64,000 nt of DNA from Porites lobata (taxonomy: Eukaryota; Cnidaria; Anthozoa; Scleractinia; Poritidae), in NCBI GenBank assembly GCA_942486035.1, contig CALNXK010000071.1:1962501-2026500 (forward strand), given 5' to 3'. The translations under genes and the position numbers were made by a program. The notes under the pieces were generated by a model. The model worked only from the letters and a program-made list of their open reading frames with translations. It made no database searches and had not been told where the DNA came from. Positions 10,771-22,166 of the stretch are shown one piece after another; position 1 is the first letter of the stretch, and every line of letters begins with the position of its first letter.

Positions 10771-13700
10771 GGGCTCTCCCCCCTTGGGCGGAGCACCTAG
10801 TCCCCAGGGCTCTCCCCCCTTGGGCGGAGCACTTAGTCCCCAGGGCTCTCCCCCCTTGGGCGGAGCACTTAGTCCCCAGGGCTCTCCCCTTGGGCGGAGC
10901 ACCTAGTCCCCAGGCTCTCCCCTTGCACCTAGTCCCCAGGGCTCTCCCCCTGGGCGGAGCACCTAGTCCCCAGGGCTCTCCCCCTCCCCTTGGCGGAGCA
11001 CCTAGTCCCCAGGGCTAGTCCCCCAGGGGCGGAGCACCTAGTCCCCAGGGCTCTCCCCCCACCTGTCCCCAGGGCTCTCCCCCCTTGAGCACTTAGTCCC
11101 CAGGGCTCTCCCCCTCTGGGCGGAGCACCTAGTCCCCAGGGCTCTCCCCCTTCCCCAGGGCTCTCCCCCCTTAGGCGGAGCACCTAGTCCCCAGGGCTCT
11201 CCCCCCTTGGGCGGAGCACTTAGTCCCCAGGGCTCTCCCCCCTTGGGCGGAGCACCTAGTCCCCAGGGCTCTCCCCCCTTGGGCGGAGCACCTAGTCCCC
11301 AGGGCTCTCCCCCCTTGGGCGGAGCACCTAGTCCCCAGGGCTCTCCCCCTTAGGCGGAGCACCTAGTCCCCAGGGCTCTCCCCCTTGGGCGGAGCACCTA
11401 GTCCCCAGGGCTCTCCCCTTGGGCGGAGCACCTAGTCCCCCCTTGGGCGGAGCAGGGCTCTCCCCCCCTTGGGCGGAGCACCTAGTCCCCAGGGCTCTCC
11501 CCCGGAGCACCTAGTCCCCAGGGCTCTCCCCCTTGGAGCACACCTTAGTCCCCAGGGCTCTCCCCCCCCCTGGGCGGAGCACCTAGTCCCCAGGGCTCTC
11601 CCCCTTGGGCGGAGCACCTAGTAGTCCCCCCTTGGGCTCTCCCCTCTCCCCTTGGGCGGAGCACCTAGTCCCCAGGGCTCTCCCCTTGGGCGGAGCACCT
11701 TAGTCCCCAGGGCTCTCCCCCCTCTCCCCCCTGGAGCACCTAGTCCCCAGGGCTCTCCCCCCTTGGGCGGAGCACCTAGTCCCCAGGGCTCTCCCCTTGG
11801 GCGGAGCACCTAGTCCCCAGGGCTCTCCCCTTGGGCGGAGCACCTAGTCCCCAGGGCTCTCCCCCCCTTGGGCGGAGCACCTAGTCCCCAGGGCTCTCCC
11901 CCTTGGGCGGAGCACCTAGTCCCCAGGGCTCTCCCCTCCCCGGGGCCTAGTCCCCAGGGCTCTCCCCCTTGGGCGGAGCACCTAGTCCCCAGGGCTCTCC
12001 CCCCCTTGGGCGGAGCACTTAGTCCCCAGGGCTCTCCCCTTGGGCGGAGCACCTAGTCCCCAGGGCTCTCCCCTTGGGCGGAGCACCTAGTCCCCAGGGC
12101 TCTCCCCTTGGGCGGAGCACCTAGTCCCCAGGGCTCTCCCCCCCTTGGGCGGTCCCCAGGGCTCTCCCCCTTGGGCGGAGCACCTAGTCCCCAGGGCTCT
12201 CCCCTTGGGCGGAGCACCTAGTCCCCAGGGCTCTCCCCCCTTGGGCGGAGCACCTAGTCCCCAGGGCTCTCCCCTTGGGCGGAGCACCTTAGTCCCCAGG
12301 GCTCTCCCCCCCGGAGCACCTTCCCCAGGGCGGAGCACCTAGTCCCCAGGGCTCTCCCCCCTTGGGCGGAGCACCTCTCCCCTAGTCCCCCCCAGGGCTC
12401 TCCCCTTGGGCGGAGCACCTAGTCCCCAGGGCTCTCCCCTTGGGCGGAGCACCTAGTCCCCAGGGCTCTCCCCTTGGGCGGAGCACCTAGTCCCCAGGGC
12501 TCTCCCCCCTTGGGCCCCCCCAGGGCTCTCCCCTTGGGCGGAGCACCTAGTCCCCCCTTGGGAGCACACCTAGTCCCCAGGCTCCCCAGGGCCCCCCTTG
12601 GCGGAGCACCCCTAGTCCCCAGGGCTCTCCCCCCCTTGGGCGGAGCACCTAGTCCCCAGGGCTCTCCCCTTGGGCGGAGCACCTAGTCCCCAGGGCTCTC
12701 CCCCCCTTGGGCGGAGCGCCTAGTCCCCAGGGCTCTCCCCCCTTGGGCGGAGCACCTAGTCCCCAGGGCTCTCCCCCCTTGGGCGGAGCACCTAGTCCCC
12801 AGGGCTCTCCCCCCTTGGGCGGAGCACCTAGTCCCCAGGGCTCTCCCCCCTTGGGCGGAGCACCTAGTCCCCAGGGCTCTCCCCCCTTGGGCGGAGCACC
12901 TAGTCCCCAGGGCTCTCCCCCCTTGGGCGGAGCACCTAGTCCCCAGGGCTCTCCCCCCTTGGGCGGAGCACCTAGTCCCCAGGGCTCTCCCCCCTTGGGC
13001 GGAGTCCCCCCAGGGCTCTCCCCCTGGGCGGAGCACTTAGTCCCCAGGGCTCTCCCCCCCCTTGGGCGGAGCACTTAGTCCCCAGGGCTCTCCCCCTTGG
13101 GCGGAGCACCTTAGTCCCCAGGGCTCTCCCCCTTGGGCGGAGCACTTAGTCCCCAGGGCTCTCCCCCTTGGGCGGAGCACTTAGTCCCCAGGGCTCTCCC
13201 CTTGGGCGGAGCACTTAGTCCCCAGGGCTCTCCCCCCCTCTCCCCTTGGGCGGAGCACTTAGTCCCCAGGGCTCTCCCCCTTGGGCGGAGCCCCACTTAG
13301 TCCCCAGGGCTCTCCCCCCCCCTTGGGCGGAGCACTTAGTCCCCAGGGCTCTCCCCTTGGGCGGAGCACTTAGTCCCCAGGGCTCTCCCCCCTTGGGCGG
13401 AGCACTGGGCGGAGCACTTAGTCCCCAGGGCTCTCCCCTTGGGCGGAGCACTTAGTCCCCAGGGCTCTCCCCTTGGGCGGAGCACTTAGTCCCCAGGGCT
13501 CTCCCCCCTTGGGCGGAGCACTTAGTCCCCAGGGCTCTCCCCCCTTGGGCGGAGCACTTAGTCCCCAGGGCTCTCCCCCCTTGGGCGGAGCACTTAGTCC
13601 CCAGGGCTCTCCCCCCCTGGGCGGAGCACTTAGTCCCCAGGGCTCTTCCCCCATTGGGGGCTCTCCCCCCTTGGGCGGAGCACTTAGTCCCCAGGGCTCT

Positions 13701-14205
13701 CCCCCCTTGGGCGGAGCACTTAGTCCCCAGGGCTCTCCCCTTGGGCGGAGCACTTAGTCCCCAGGGCTCTCCCCCCCTTGGGCGGAGCACTTAGTCCCCA
13801 GGGGGCTCTCCCCTTGGGCGGAGCACTTAGTCCCCAGGGCTCTCCCCCTTGGGCGGAGCACTTAGTCCCCAGGGCTCTCCCCCCTTGGGCGGAGCACTTA
13901 GTCCCCAGGGCTCTCCCCTTGGGCGGAGCACTTAGTCCCCAGGGCTCTCCCCCTTGGGCGGAGCACTTAGTCCCCCCCCCAGGGCTCTCTCCCCTTGGGC
14001 GGAGCACTTAGTCCCCAGGGCTCTCCCCCCTTGGGCGGAGCACTTAGTCCCCAGGGCTCTCCCCCCTTGGGCGGAGCACTTAGTCCCCAGGGCTCTCCCC
14101 CCTTGGGCGGAGCACTTAGTCCCCAGGGCTCTCCCCCCTTGGGCGGAGCACTTAGTCCCCAGGGCTCTCCCCCCTTGGGCGGAGCACTTAGTCCCCAGGG
14201 CTAGA
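10771..14205. repeat. 3.4-kb GC-rich minisatellite, about 36-37 bp unit, roughly 90 copies
   Basis: The unit on the plus strand reads approximately CTTGGGCGGAGCAC, C/T, TAGTCCCCAGGGCTCTCCCC with a variable C run, so unit length slides around 34-38 bp. Up to about 13030 most units carry CACCTAGT; from there to the end they carry CACTTAGT. Truncated and fused units are common between 11400 and 12700, while 12700-13000 and 14000-14200 are very regular. The minus strand is G-rich, with several G runs per unit. Long open frames in several frames are a by-product of the periodicity. It ends abruptly at AGGGCTAGAAGAG. Confidence 0.97.
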
Positions 14206-14270
14206 AGAGTATAGATAAACTTACCTTGATACTTACCTTTTTCACTTACCTTTTGTGCTGTGTTGAGTTT

Positions 14271-17134
14271 TTATAATATTTGGTCCGAGGCGGTCTTTTG
14301 ACTACTTTTTTGTTGTTGGTTTACGCTGAGGAATTTAGCTCTTGGTAAGGTTCCGTTTTGTCTACGAAACTGTATTTGCCTACTTAATTCAAAAGCGTAA
14401 ACTTCTTTCAGAATGTTCTATTTTGGGGGGTGAGTACTGAATTTGCTTAATTTATAACTAAATACAACATGTTGTCTTGGTGTATATACCAAACCAGATT
14501 TGTCAGAGTGACGAAAAAATTCACAACAGAATTATTGGAAAGAAGGATGCAACGAGAAAAGAAATATAACTTAATGGTTGAGCCTTGAGACCTTTTTAAG
14601 AATAATGACCGAGCGCGTACTTTTCCATAGTTTTAGGACCAGCAGGTTATTATTATGGTCACTGAATTGAAACAGTAGGTTATTATTTCTAATAATGATC
14701 TTCTGTTCCACCTCGACGACCTGTTCTTAAAATTTGCCTAAAATAACAACCTGTTGAAAACAGTGGAAAATTGCATGAAGACCCGACTAACCGACTGTGT
14801 TTAGCAAAAAATGAACTTACCATAGGTTTGGTATATACTGAATAAATGACAGACTCACAAATGCGTTGGCTGCATATCCTTTTTAAGGATCGTGGCAGTA
14901 CTTTTATTGTTATTTTGAACGCCTTTTTGGAAGGCAAATTGTTCTTCTTTACTTTATGGTGAGGCAGAACCTGTTAAAAAATGGAAAGCATTATTTGTTG
15001 TTGTAGATACCACGGTAGTAACGTGTTAAGAATTGCACTCCGAATTAACCTTCTTTTCTTGTTTACCTGGTTTCTCGTTACCTTCAGTTTTATTTACATC
15101 TGTCTTGCACCTCTGTCGACTATTATCTTGTGTCAGCCTAACTGTCCCTGGAAGCATTGTAATTCTCTCCCATGGCAATCTAAGCACTCTATGCCAAAAT
15201 TGCCAACAGTTTGTTTGTTGGCAACCCGTTTGTGCGGCATAAAAGCATAATTTATCTTTAAGAAACAGTCCAGATAAGAACGATAGCAACAACGGCAACG
15301 AACACGTTGGAATGCAAAAAAGGTGCTAACTTTTCTATTGTCTGTACTTACTTCTGATCGGCTTAAACAGCAAAAGTTAACAAAACTTCATAAAGCAGTA
15401 CATATATTCATCCTTACTTTCCAACCATCTTCCATATAACAAAATCTGGTCTCAGTTTGAATAACAAAGAAATCCTATGTGGGGAACATGTAAAATTGTA
15501 AACTTTTCTTGGCTATTCTTCTCAGGCAAATTAAGGCATGGGTCAACAGCCATTTTCCTGTAAAAATGAGGGGGGTGGTCTATAATACGAATGGTTTATC
15601 ATGAAGCAGAAAATACCAAAAAATATTACACAACACCAAAATTGATGCTTTAAAACAGACCAAAATTATGCAAATTAGGTCACGTGACCTTACAGCTCCT
15701 CAAAGTTTCAAAATATCTTTAAGGAAAAATGGGCACACTTTTTAGCAAGAGTTATCTTACTTTACTACCCTAAGAAGATACAAAATATAAGCCGCTACAA
15801 AACTGTGCTTGGCAACTTTCAAATATCTCATCTATTTTGAAAATAAACGGGTTTTTCGACTAGTACCCAGTCTCCCAATACAAATGTATCATTTTAACAT
15901 GCCTTTCCTTTGAAAACTCTTGACATTGCCAAGCGCAGAAATGACATACTTAACGGCCTTAAAATTATGAAACTAGTAGAAAAATGAAGGAAACAAGAAA
16001 AAGTGTGCCCATTTAAGTTCAAGGGTTTTTTGGGCGTGGCGTGTCACGTGACTTTATTTGCATAATTGGAGCATACCAAATAGATAAAAACTAGCCGTTT
16101 ATGTGTCTGACAAGTTTTCAGCTTGCCACTGCTAATGTATCGAAAGAGAGACCACCCCCCTACTTTTTGACTTAACACCTGGGGACCCATGCCTTAATTA
16201 CCTTGAGTTTTCAACTCTTGTGATTGGTCAAAATCTTTTAACGCAAAAAAACACCCTGTCAAATTGGAGTGTAAATGCATTTTATTGAGTAAACGGCCTT
16301 CATGTAGGTTTATGCATTCTCTGTGCAAAAATGAGAATATTCCTACGTGGGGAAAGCACCGTTGCCGCATAACAAAAGAAATTGCTATCCACCTTACCCG
16401 GATCATTACTTAAATCGTACATTAATTAATAAGGTCGCGGTTAATCAAAAGTAAAACTCTGAGTCAGAGCAATAAAAAACTGTCCAACGTTTGAAGTTTA
16501 TTCTATTAGTGTAGTCTAGTCGCTTGAATTAAACGCATTCAGAAAAAAATGCCCACTTGATTAAAACTTGACAAATCGATGACAAAACTGGCTTGTGAAT
16601 GAGTGTACAATAGGCCTTTCGAGAGTATTAATGGTATTTTTGAAAAAGGCCTATAGCCGTGTGAATTACCACAAGCTAGACCTAGCATAAATTCTAAAAG
16701 TACCGGGAAAGAAACATACAAACTTTCAAAACTTCTCGGTAGATAAAAGCGAAGAAAGTTGAGGAAAACTAGAGTTGAAGAATTGCTAGCACAAGAACCA
16801 TTTAAACTCCTAATATTTGATTGCTCAGAGATGTTGATCACCACTATCAGTTTGACAAAACTAATGAATATGCGAAGACTACGATAGCCTGTTTTGCACC
16901 CGCTCGTCACGATTAAAGTTAAAATTGCGAAAGAGCGCGAATTCAAAATTTTTAAAATTTCCGCGGTAACTAAACTTACGGAAAACCAGTAACGTTGTTT
17001 CGGCGACTAGATTAATTTGGGTTTATTGCCAGCAATTAAAAACTAGGGCTTAATAGGCCAAAAATATAAGTTGAACTGAGGACAAACCTGGTATCTTCGA
17101 AGACGCACAAGCGAATCTTAGCTGGTGGTGACAT
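14271..17134 (-). CDS. Unrecognised basic protein, predicted 4 exons, 160 aa
   Basis: I do not recognise this protein. Exons proposed on the minus strand: 17088-17134 (start, MSPPAKIRLCVFEDT), 15050-15188, 14821-14970, 14271-14417 (stop TAA at 14271-14273). Junction phases agree throughout (2/1, 0, 0) and acceptors are reasonable. The donor at 15050 (GTTAAT) and the donor at 17088 (GTTTGT) are weak. The product is lysine/arginine-rich in the middle (VKKNNLPSKKAFKITIK) and ends in a Q/S/K-rich tail (SVNQQQKSSQKTASDQIL). No signal peptide or membrane segment is seen. Support is open frame, compatible splicing and coding-like composition only; homology was not detected by eye. The first intron carries repeat block A and a TTAA-flanked element. 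The gene shares CP110's strand, with the minisatellite between them. Confidence 0.4.
15256..16413. repeat. Repeat block A (inverted relative to 20952-21422), interrupted by an insertion
   Basis: Outside 15535-16193 this block is highly similar to the reverse complement of 20952-21422. Shared stretches include CCTATGTGGGGAACATGTAA, ACAAAATCTGGTCTCAGTTT and TTACCCGGATCATTACTTAA. The only large difference is the inserted element. It lies within the first intron of the 160-aa gene model. Confidence 0.85.
15535..16193. mobile_element. 659-bp TTAA-flanked non-autonomous transposon
   Basis: TTAA occurs immediately on both sides (15531-15534 and 16194-16197), with perfect 10-bp terminal inverted repeats GGCATGGGTC and GACCCATGCC. 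The related block at 20952-21422 lacks this segment. TTAA target duplication is typical of piggyBac-type (also Kolobok) transposition. No transposase frame exists, so mobilisation in trans is inferred. Confidence 0.85.
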
Positions 17135-18691
17135 TTGATCCAATCCAGAAATGACAGCTATCGTTTGAGATGAGTTTGGTCCTTCCAGTGTAAGTTAACT
17201 GTCTAAAAAACAGAAATCAGCGTCTTCCTTTTGTACAGTTTCTCGATTAAAATTCATTCCAACTCGAGAAATACTCGTGTTGCACATGCAAAGTAGCATT
17301 ACCAAAGTTTACCAAGATGTGATTATGCGCATGTTGAATTATTTTTCACAAGTTTTACTGGCCTTTGTGTTCGGTACAACAATAAAAACATATACTATTG
17401 ATGTTTATTCATATGCAATTAACGCTTAAAATTCTACCATTTAAAGACTAAACTTTTGTTAAACCGCTAAAATGTATACAAAATATTTTTAAAAAAGGGA
17501 AAGGATCATCGCACTTTTTCAAAGAACTGTGGCCCTGGACAATCAGTGCGAAGACTGTGTTAAAACTGCTAGAAACGTTGTAATAACGATTAAATAGTCA
17601 AAATCTTTTGATGAAGTTCATTGACGCCAAGAAAGATTGAAAATTGAACAAAGGTCAGCAAACACGAGAAAACAGACTTTAAAACTTTTTCAACGTTTTC
17701 TGCTGCGGAAGAGACCGGAACTGGATATTCCTTAATCGTTCAAGAAAAGCTAACAGTCATGATAGAGTAGTCTAACTCTGATATAAGACGTGAAGAAGAT
17801 CAGAGATCGGACTGCAATAGTTTCCTGTTTTGCTTGTTATTCAAAGTTACAGTTGTTAAATATAGCATTTTTTATTAGCCAAGGGAATCGAATGAGAGAG
17901 TGCTAAAAGTTGCTTTTTTAGCATTTCTACAGTTTTGGAAAAGACAGAGCAACTTTCTCAGTATAAAGATGATCAGGCGTTTATATTGCGCTCAACAATT
18001 GCAAATGCTTGATGAAAACACGCCTATGTTTCCCGTGCCGCTCGGGAAATGCATCTGATTGGTCAGTTTCTGCTACTGAAACCGCGACCAAAGTTTTATT
18101 AAAGTCCGCTGAGGCATGAAGGGTGGACCGTTCAGCAAAATACTTTTGATTTATAGAATGGAGTTTCTTTCGCTAGTAAAGCGAACTTTATATATCAGCA
18201 GCGTTTCAAGACTTTTAAGTTATGTGAAATAAAGGAAAGAAGAAGGAAAGAAATCGATCTCTTGGCTACGAGTAGTATACACTTTCTTTGAGTGTATTCC
18301 AAAACTTGAGTTGGTGGGCTGGCGAGTCTTGCCCTGTTATAGTCAGCATTCGGCTGGCCATACCATTGCGGGTACCTCACTTTTACGGACAACCATACAA
18401 AGGACAACAGCTAAATCACCCAAAAAACATATCCTATGTCGAACTATAGCCACTAGTAATCCCTAGTCAGCAAAGAAAGGACAAATAGACTTGCTCTGTG
18501 TTCCAAATGTTCGTGCTTTTTTTTGAACAGGAAAAAAACATATTGCTTTTTTAAACTCTCGGGACTGCAAACGCCTTCTAAAGTAAAGATCAAGTATTCA
18601 CACTCTTTTCATGAATGATATCGCCAGCAGCCTGCATGCCCTTCTAATTTATTTATTCCGCGTGGCCAAAGCGTTTCGGGTCACCTAGTCC
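17135..18691. other. Intergenic stretch with no supported feature
   Basis: AT-rich sequence upstream of the 160-aa gene model. Open frames are short and lack coding-like composition or recognisable motifs. Nothing here supports a gene, RNA or named repeat. Confidence 0.5.
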
Positions 18692-19203
18692 AAGCGTATG
18701 GCGTTCCATTTCCGCCAAAATTCAATGTTCCATTTTACATTGTACTTTGCATAATCTATCGTACATTTTGTGTTTTTCATTTGAGTTTGCACTCGCGATT
18801 CAAATTTTTGCATCCAACATTCAACTTTGATTTATGCAACATTCAAGTTTTCGCTTTCGACATTCAACTTTTCATAAGTAGTAGACAAGTTTTCGAATTC
18901 GACCTTCAAGTTCAGTGGGATGTACATTCACTTTTTCGCATCCAACATTTAGCATTTGTCCTTTAAGGTTTCGCTTCCCACATCCGACTTTTGGCATTGT
19001 ACTTGCAAGTTTCCGTATTCGACATTCAACTTTTCGAATTGAACTTTTACCCGCTGGTCTGCGACCGATGGAGATCGTGGGCTCAATTGACCTAGCCCAC
19101 CCCCGCTCAAATGGTGGTCGAGAGACTTTCCGGTGGAGTGGACTCGGGAGACGTTCTCCACCGTGTGATAAAAGCCGCCGATCGCCAAGATGCTGTTGCA
19201 CCT
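18692..19203. repeat. Repeat block B (inverted copy at 21500-22050), internally periodic
   Basis: Similar over about 500 bp to the reverse complement of 21500-22050. The interior is a degenerate tandem array of about 22-30 bp units around CGACATTCAACTTTTCG (18790-19040), followed by a unique segment with GAGATCGTGGGCTCAATTGA and GTGGAGTGGACTCGGGAGAC. Open frames crossing it arise from the periodicity and are not called as genes. Confidence 0.75.
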
Positions 19204-19439
19204 GCTAATTAAAGTGAAGTGACAGCCACTCTTTTGAGGGTAGCGGACTGTCTGTCTACTTTAGAGGAAACGCCATCTTCAAGTAAGTATCGGGCAACCC
19301 TTTTCAAGTATATATGAAGACGTTATGTGTTCAATAAAGTTCGTGTTCTCGCCGACACAAGCATATATGTACGGATAATGGCTCAGTCAATTCCAAGCGT
19401 GCCCATCATTTCCGACTCCGACTCCATCACTTCCCTACC

Positions 19440-19700
19440 TAGACTACGAGTAGTCCCCATTGTTCCTCAGGGATAGTAGAGTGAGCGAAATGCGAACGCG
19501 TGAAAATCCCCCCACGCTAGAAAAGCCTTTCTCCAATCTCGACCCAGAGCTCCTCCGCGCATGTAGAGGAGAGAGATTACGCGCGCATTCCCAAACCCGT
19601 AAGCATTAGGGTCGAGAATGGCGTGGGGTGATTTTCACGCGCGCTCGCATTTCGCCCGCTCTACTTTCCCTGAGGAAAAATGGGGACTTCTCGTAGTCCG
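19440..19700. mobile_element. 261-bp foldback MITE with 9-bp target duplication
   Basis: Ends read TAGACTACGAGTAGTCCCCA and TGGGGACTTCTCGTAGTCC, with further inner complementarity (GCGTGAAAATCCCCCCACGC against GCGTGGGGTGATTTTCACGC). TTCCCTACC is duplicated exactly at 19431-19439 and 19701-19709. A 9-bp duplication and long inverted arms suggest a Mutator-like (MULE) foldback element. No coding capacity. Confidence 0.85.
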
Positions 19701-20595
19701 TTCCCTACCCCACAGTATATTCTGCATCTGTTCCGCGATCGTTTGCATATGGATCAAAAACAATCAATGTATCGTTTAAAGAGTTTAAAGGAAAGGCACT
19801 TCCTTTGTCCCGTGAATGTTTGAGGCGGAAATGCCAAGAAAAACTCTGTGATATATACAAAGGTTAACATAAACTTTGTGTATTGTACGATCAATGCGAC
19901 AATACCCTGACGAAACGGTTCCATCATGATGAGAAAATACTCATCTTAATAAGGTCGTAGGTTGTTTGTTTATCATTTACTATATTAAACATCTTCGAAA
20001 CTAATAGAAGTCTTGTAAAAATTCTAGTTCATAGTTTTGTCTTTGATAATTAAAATCCGATCAGTCAGTTATCGGCTCCTGGATCAGTGTGATCTTTTTT
20101 GCAATTAATATAATTATAACCAGCTGCTAGGAGCGATTTGCGTAGGGTGCTTCACGCGCGAGTTTGATTAGATTATTACAGATTTCCCATTAATTTGCAT
20201 TGGTTTTTGCAGTAAATTTACTGGAAAATGAAATTTTGGTGTTGTCCCGGGGTGGGGCATTTACACCCTATTTTAAGGCCCCACCGTGGGATTTTCATGA
20301 ACGCCTGGCGCCATTGTGGGGCATTTGCAGCTTTTCCCCAAAAAAGACAAATGCTGGGGAGAGGATGGGCACGCATGGAATTGAGTGAGCCATAAATAGC
20401 GCCAGGTTGATTTTGATCACTTCACGCGCGCTGTGTACTGGACGGCATCGATCGTAGAATGAAATATTTCCGAAAGCTTTTGCTTGTGTATTTTACTCGT
20501 TTCTTTATTTTTTGAGAAGGAATGAATTTTGATTTGTTGCCCACTGCTGCAATCAAAAATCGGTCTCCACAAAACCCCACAGGCGGCTCAAGCTC
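19701..20595. other. Intergenic stretch with no supported feature
   Basis: AT-rich sequence between two MITEs. No open frame with recognisable content, RNA gene or clear repeat was seen. Confidence 0.45.
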
Positions 20596-20696
20596 TAGCC
20601 TCCCATGCAAACGTTAAGGGAATATTAAGGGGCAGTTCGTCACATTCGTCAAGCATTCCTCCCGAATCCCCCTTAGGACGTCTGCGTGGGAGGCTA
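20596..20696. mobile_element. 101-bp hairpin MITE, TAGCCTCCCACGCAG family
   Basis: TAGCCTCCCATGCAAACGT at the left end pairs with ACGTCTGCGTGGGAGGCTA at the right end, around a short loop containing TCGTCACATTCGTCAAGCAT. The whole unit is a near-palindrome, typical of a very short non-autonomous element. Confidence 0.75.
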
Positions 20697-20857
20697 CCCA
20701 AGCTCTCGCCATATGAGTGATTTCAGAAAAGAATATCCAGCACTGAAAAAAAAATATCTCTTGTGGCATGTAATGCTGCGGAAAGACATGTTACACCGTT
20801 ATATGCCAGGGAAATATATATATTCTATCTCTACAGGTTTGGGAAAAAAAATTTTAC

Positions 20858-20934
20858 TTTGAGTAAATCACCCATACCTCCCCTCAAAAGTCAATTGGTC
20901 GACCCCTAATCATTAAAATTGCACAATGCTTGAT
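20858..20934. mobile_element. Truncated copy of the 40043-40332 MITE family
   Basis: Matches only the right end of that family: AAATCACCCATACCTCCCCT, then CAAAAGTCAATTGGTCGACCCC. The left half is missing or unrecognisable. Confidence 0.55.
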
Positions 20935-20951
20935 TTGTATGGGAATTCAGC

Positions 20952-21422
20952 TTAAGTAATGATCCGGGTAAGGTGGATAGCAATTTCTTTTGTTATGCGG
21001 CAACGGTGCTTTCCCCACATAGGAATATTCTCATATTTACACAGAGAATGCATAAACCTACATGAAGGCCGTTTTCTCAATAAAATGCATTTACACTCCA
21101 CTTTGACAGGGTGTTTTTTTGTGTTAAAAGATTTTGACCAATCACAAGAGCTGAAAACAACAGCCAAGAAAAGTTTACAATTATACATGTTCCCCACATA
21201 GGATTTCTTGGTTATTCAAACTGAGACCAGATTTTGTTATATGGAAGATGGTTGGAAAGTAAGGATGAATATATGTACTGCTTTATGAAGTTTTCTTGAC
21301 TTTTGCTGTTTAAGCCAATCAGAAGTAAGTACAGACAATAGAAAAGTTAGCACCTTTTTTGCATTCCAACATATTCGTTGCCGTTGTTGCTATCGTTCTT
21401 ATCTGGACTGTTTCTTAAAGAT
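20952..21422. repeat. Repeat block A', uninterrupted inverted copy of 15256-16413
   Basis: Reverse-complement counterpart of block A without the 659-bp insertion, so it serves as the near-empty paralogue. It is directly followed by block B', whereas the plus-strand order upstream is A then B. The pair is therefore not a simple inverted duplication of one contiguous segment. Confidence 0.85.
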
Positions 21423-21499
21423 TTAAGAGATTTTTCATGAAATACACCTTTCCACTAAAGAAGACAGTCGGCTGGACAGCACTCACCTCCCTCGAACAC

Positions 21500-22050
21500 T
21501 GTGCAGCGGCATCCAGGCGATGGGCGATGTTCTATCTATCGTCGACGTCTGGTTTGTCGGGAGTGGAGAAGGTCTCCCGAGTCCACTCCACTGGAAAGTC
21601 TCTCGACCGACTCTCGACCACCATTTGAGCGGGGGTGGGTTAGGTCAATTGAGCCCACGATCTCCATCGGTCGCAGACCATTGGGTAAAAGTTCAATTCG
21701 AAAAGTTGAATGTCGAATACGGAAACTTGCAAGTACAATGCCCAAAGTCGGATGTGGAAAGCGAAAACTTAAAGGACAAATGCTAAATGTTGGATGTGAA
21801 AAAGTGAATGTACATCCCACTGAACTTGAAGGTCGAATTCGCAAACTTGACTACTGCTTATGAAAAGTTGAATGTCGAAAGCGAAAACTTGAATGTTGCA
21901 TAAATCAAAGTTGAATGTTGGATGCAAATAGTTGAATCGCGAGTGCAAACTCAAATGACAAAAACAAAATGCAGTACAGATTATGCAAAGTATAATGAAA
22001 AATGGAACATTGAATTTTTGGCGGAAATGGCATGGAACGCCATACAAGCG
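21500..22050. repeat. Repeat block B', inverted copy of 18692-19203
   Basis: Shares in reverse orientation the unique segment (CCGAGTCCACTCCACTGGAA, TCAATTGAGCCCACGATCTC) and the degenerate AAAAGTTGAATGTCG periodic array. The outer end is GGCGGAAATGGCATGGAACG. Confidence 0.75.
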
Positions 22051-22107
22051 AAAATGTGAAAATGTTTCCCGCCCGTTTGCCTCGGATACGTCACCGAAAT
22101 GAATTGA

Positions 22108-22166
22108 CTGAGAGGGAGGAGAGCCCTGGGGAATAAGTGCTCCGCCCAAGCGGGGAGAGCCCTGGA
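22108..22166. repeat. Stray 1.5-copy inverted fragment of the 10771-14205 minisatellite
   Basis: Reads AGAGCCCTGGGGAATAAGTG then CTCCGCCCAAGCGGGGAGAG then CCCTGG, which is the reverse complement of the minisatellite unit (T-type, CACTTA) with few changes. It lies about 60 bp beyond block B' and 7.9 kb from the array. Confidence 0.85.

Noticed and set aside
10771..14205. CRISPR-like array
   Set aside because: Units are joined head to tail with no unique spacers, and the genome is eukaryotic. It is a minisatellite.
10929..14214. Many long overlapping open frames on both strands in the minisatellite (for example repeats of EPWGLSAPPKGG or MGGALSPQGSPP)
   Set aside because: They follow from a GC-rich unit close to 36 bp and are open in several frames at once. 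Unit indels break every frame, and there is no start context or unique sequence.
16539..16946. 135-codon minus-strand frame
   Set aside because: Hydrophobic, S/F/L-rich composition typical of chance frames in AT-rich DNA. It lies inside the intron of the 160-aa gene model and shows no motif.
21501..21863. Overlapping frames up to 120 codons in repeat block B'
   Set aside because: Open on both strands and mirrored in the inverted block B with frame changes. The periodicity of the repeat explains them.
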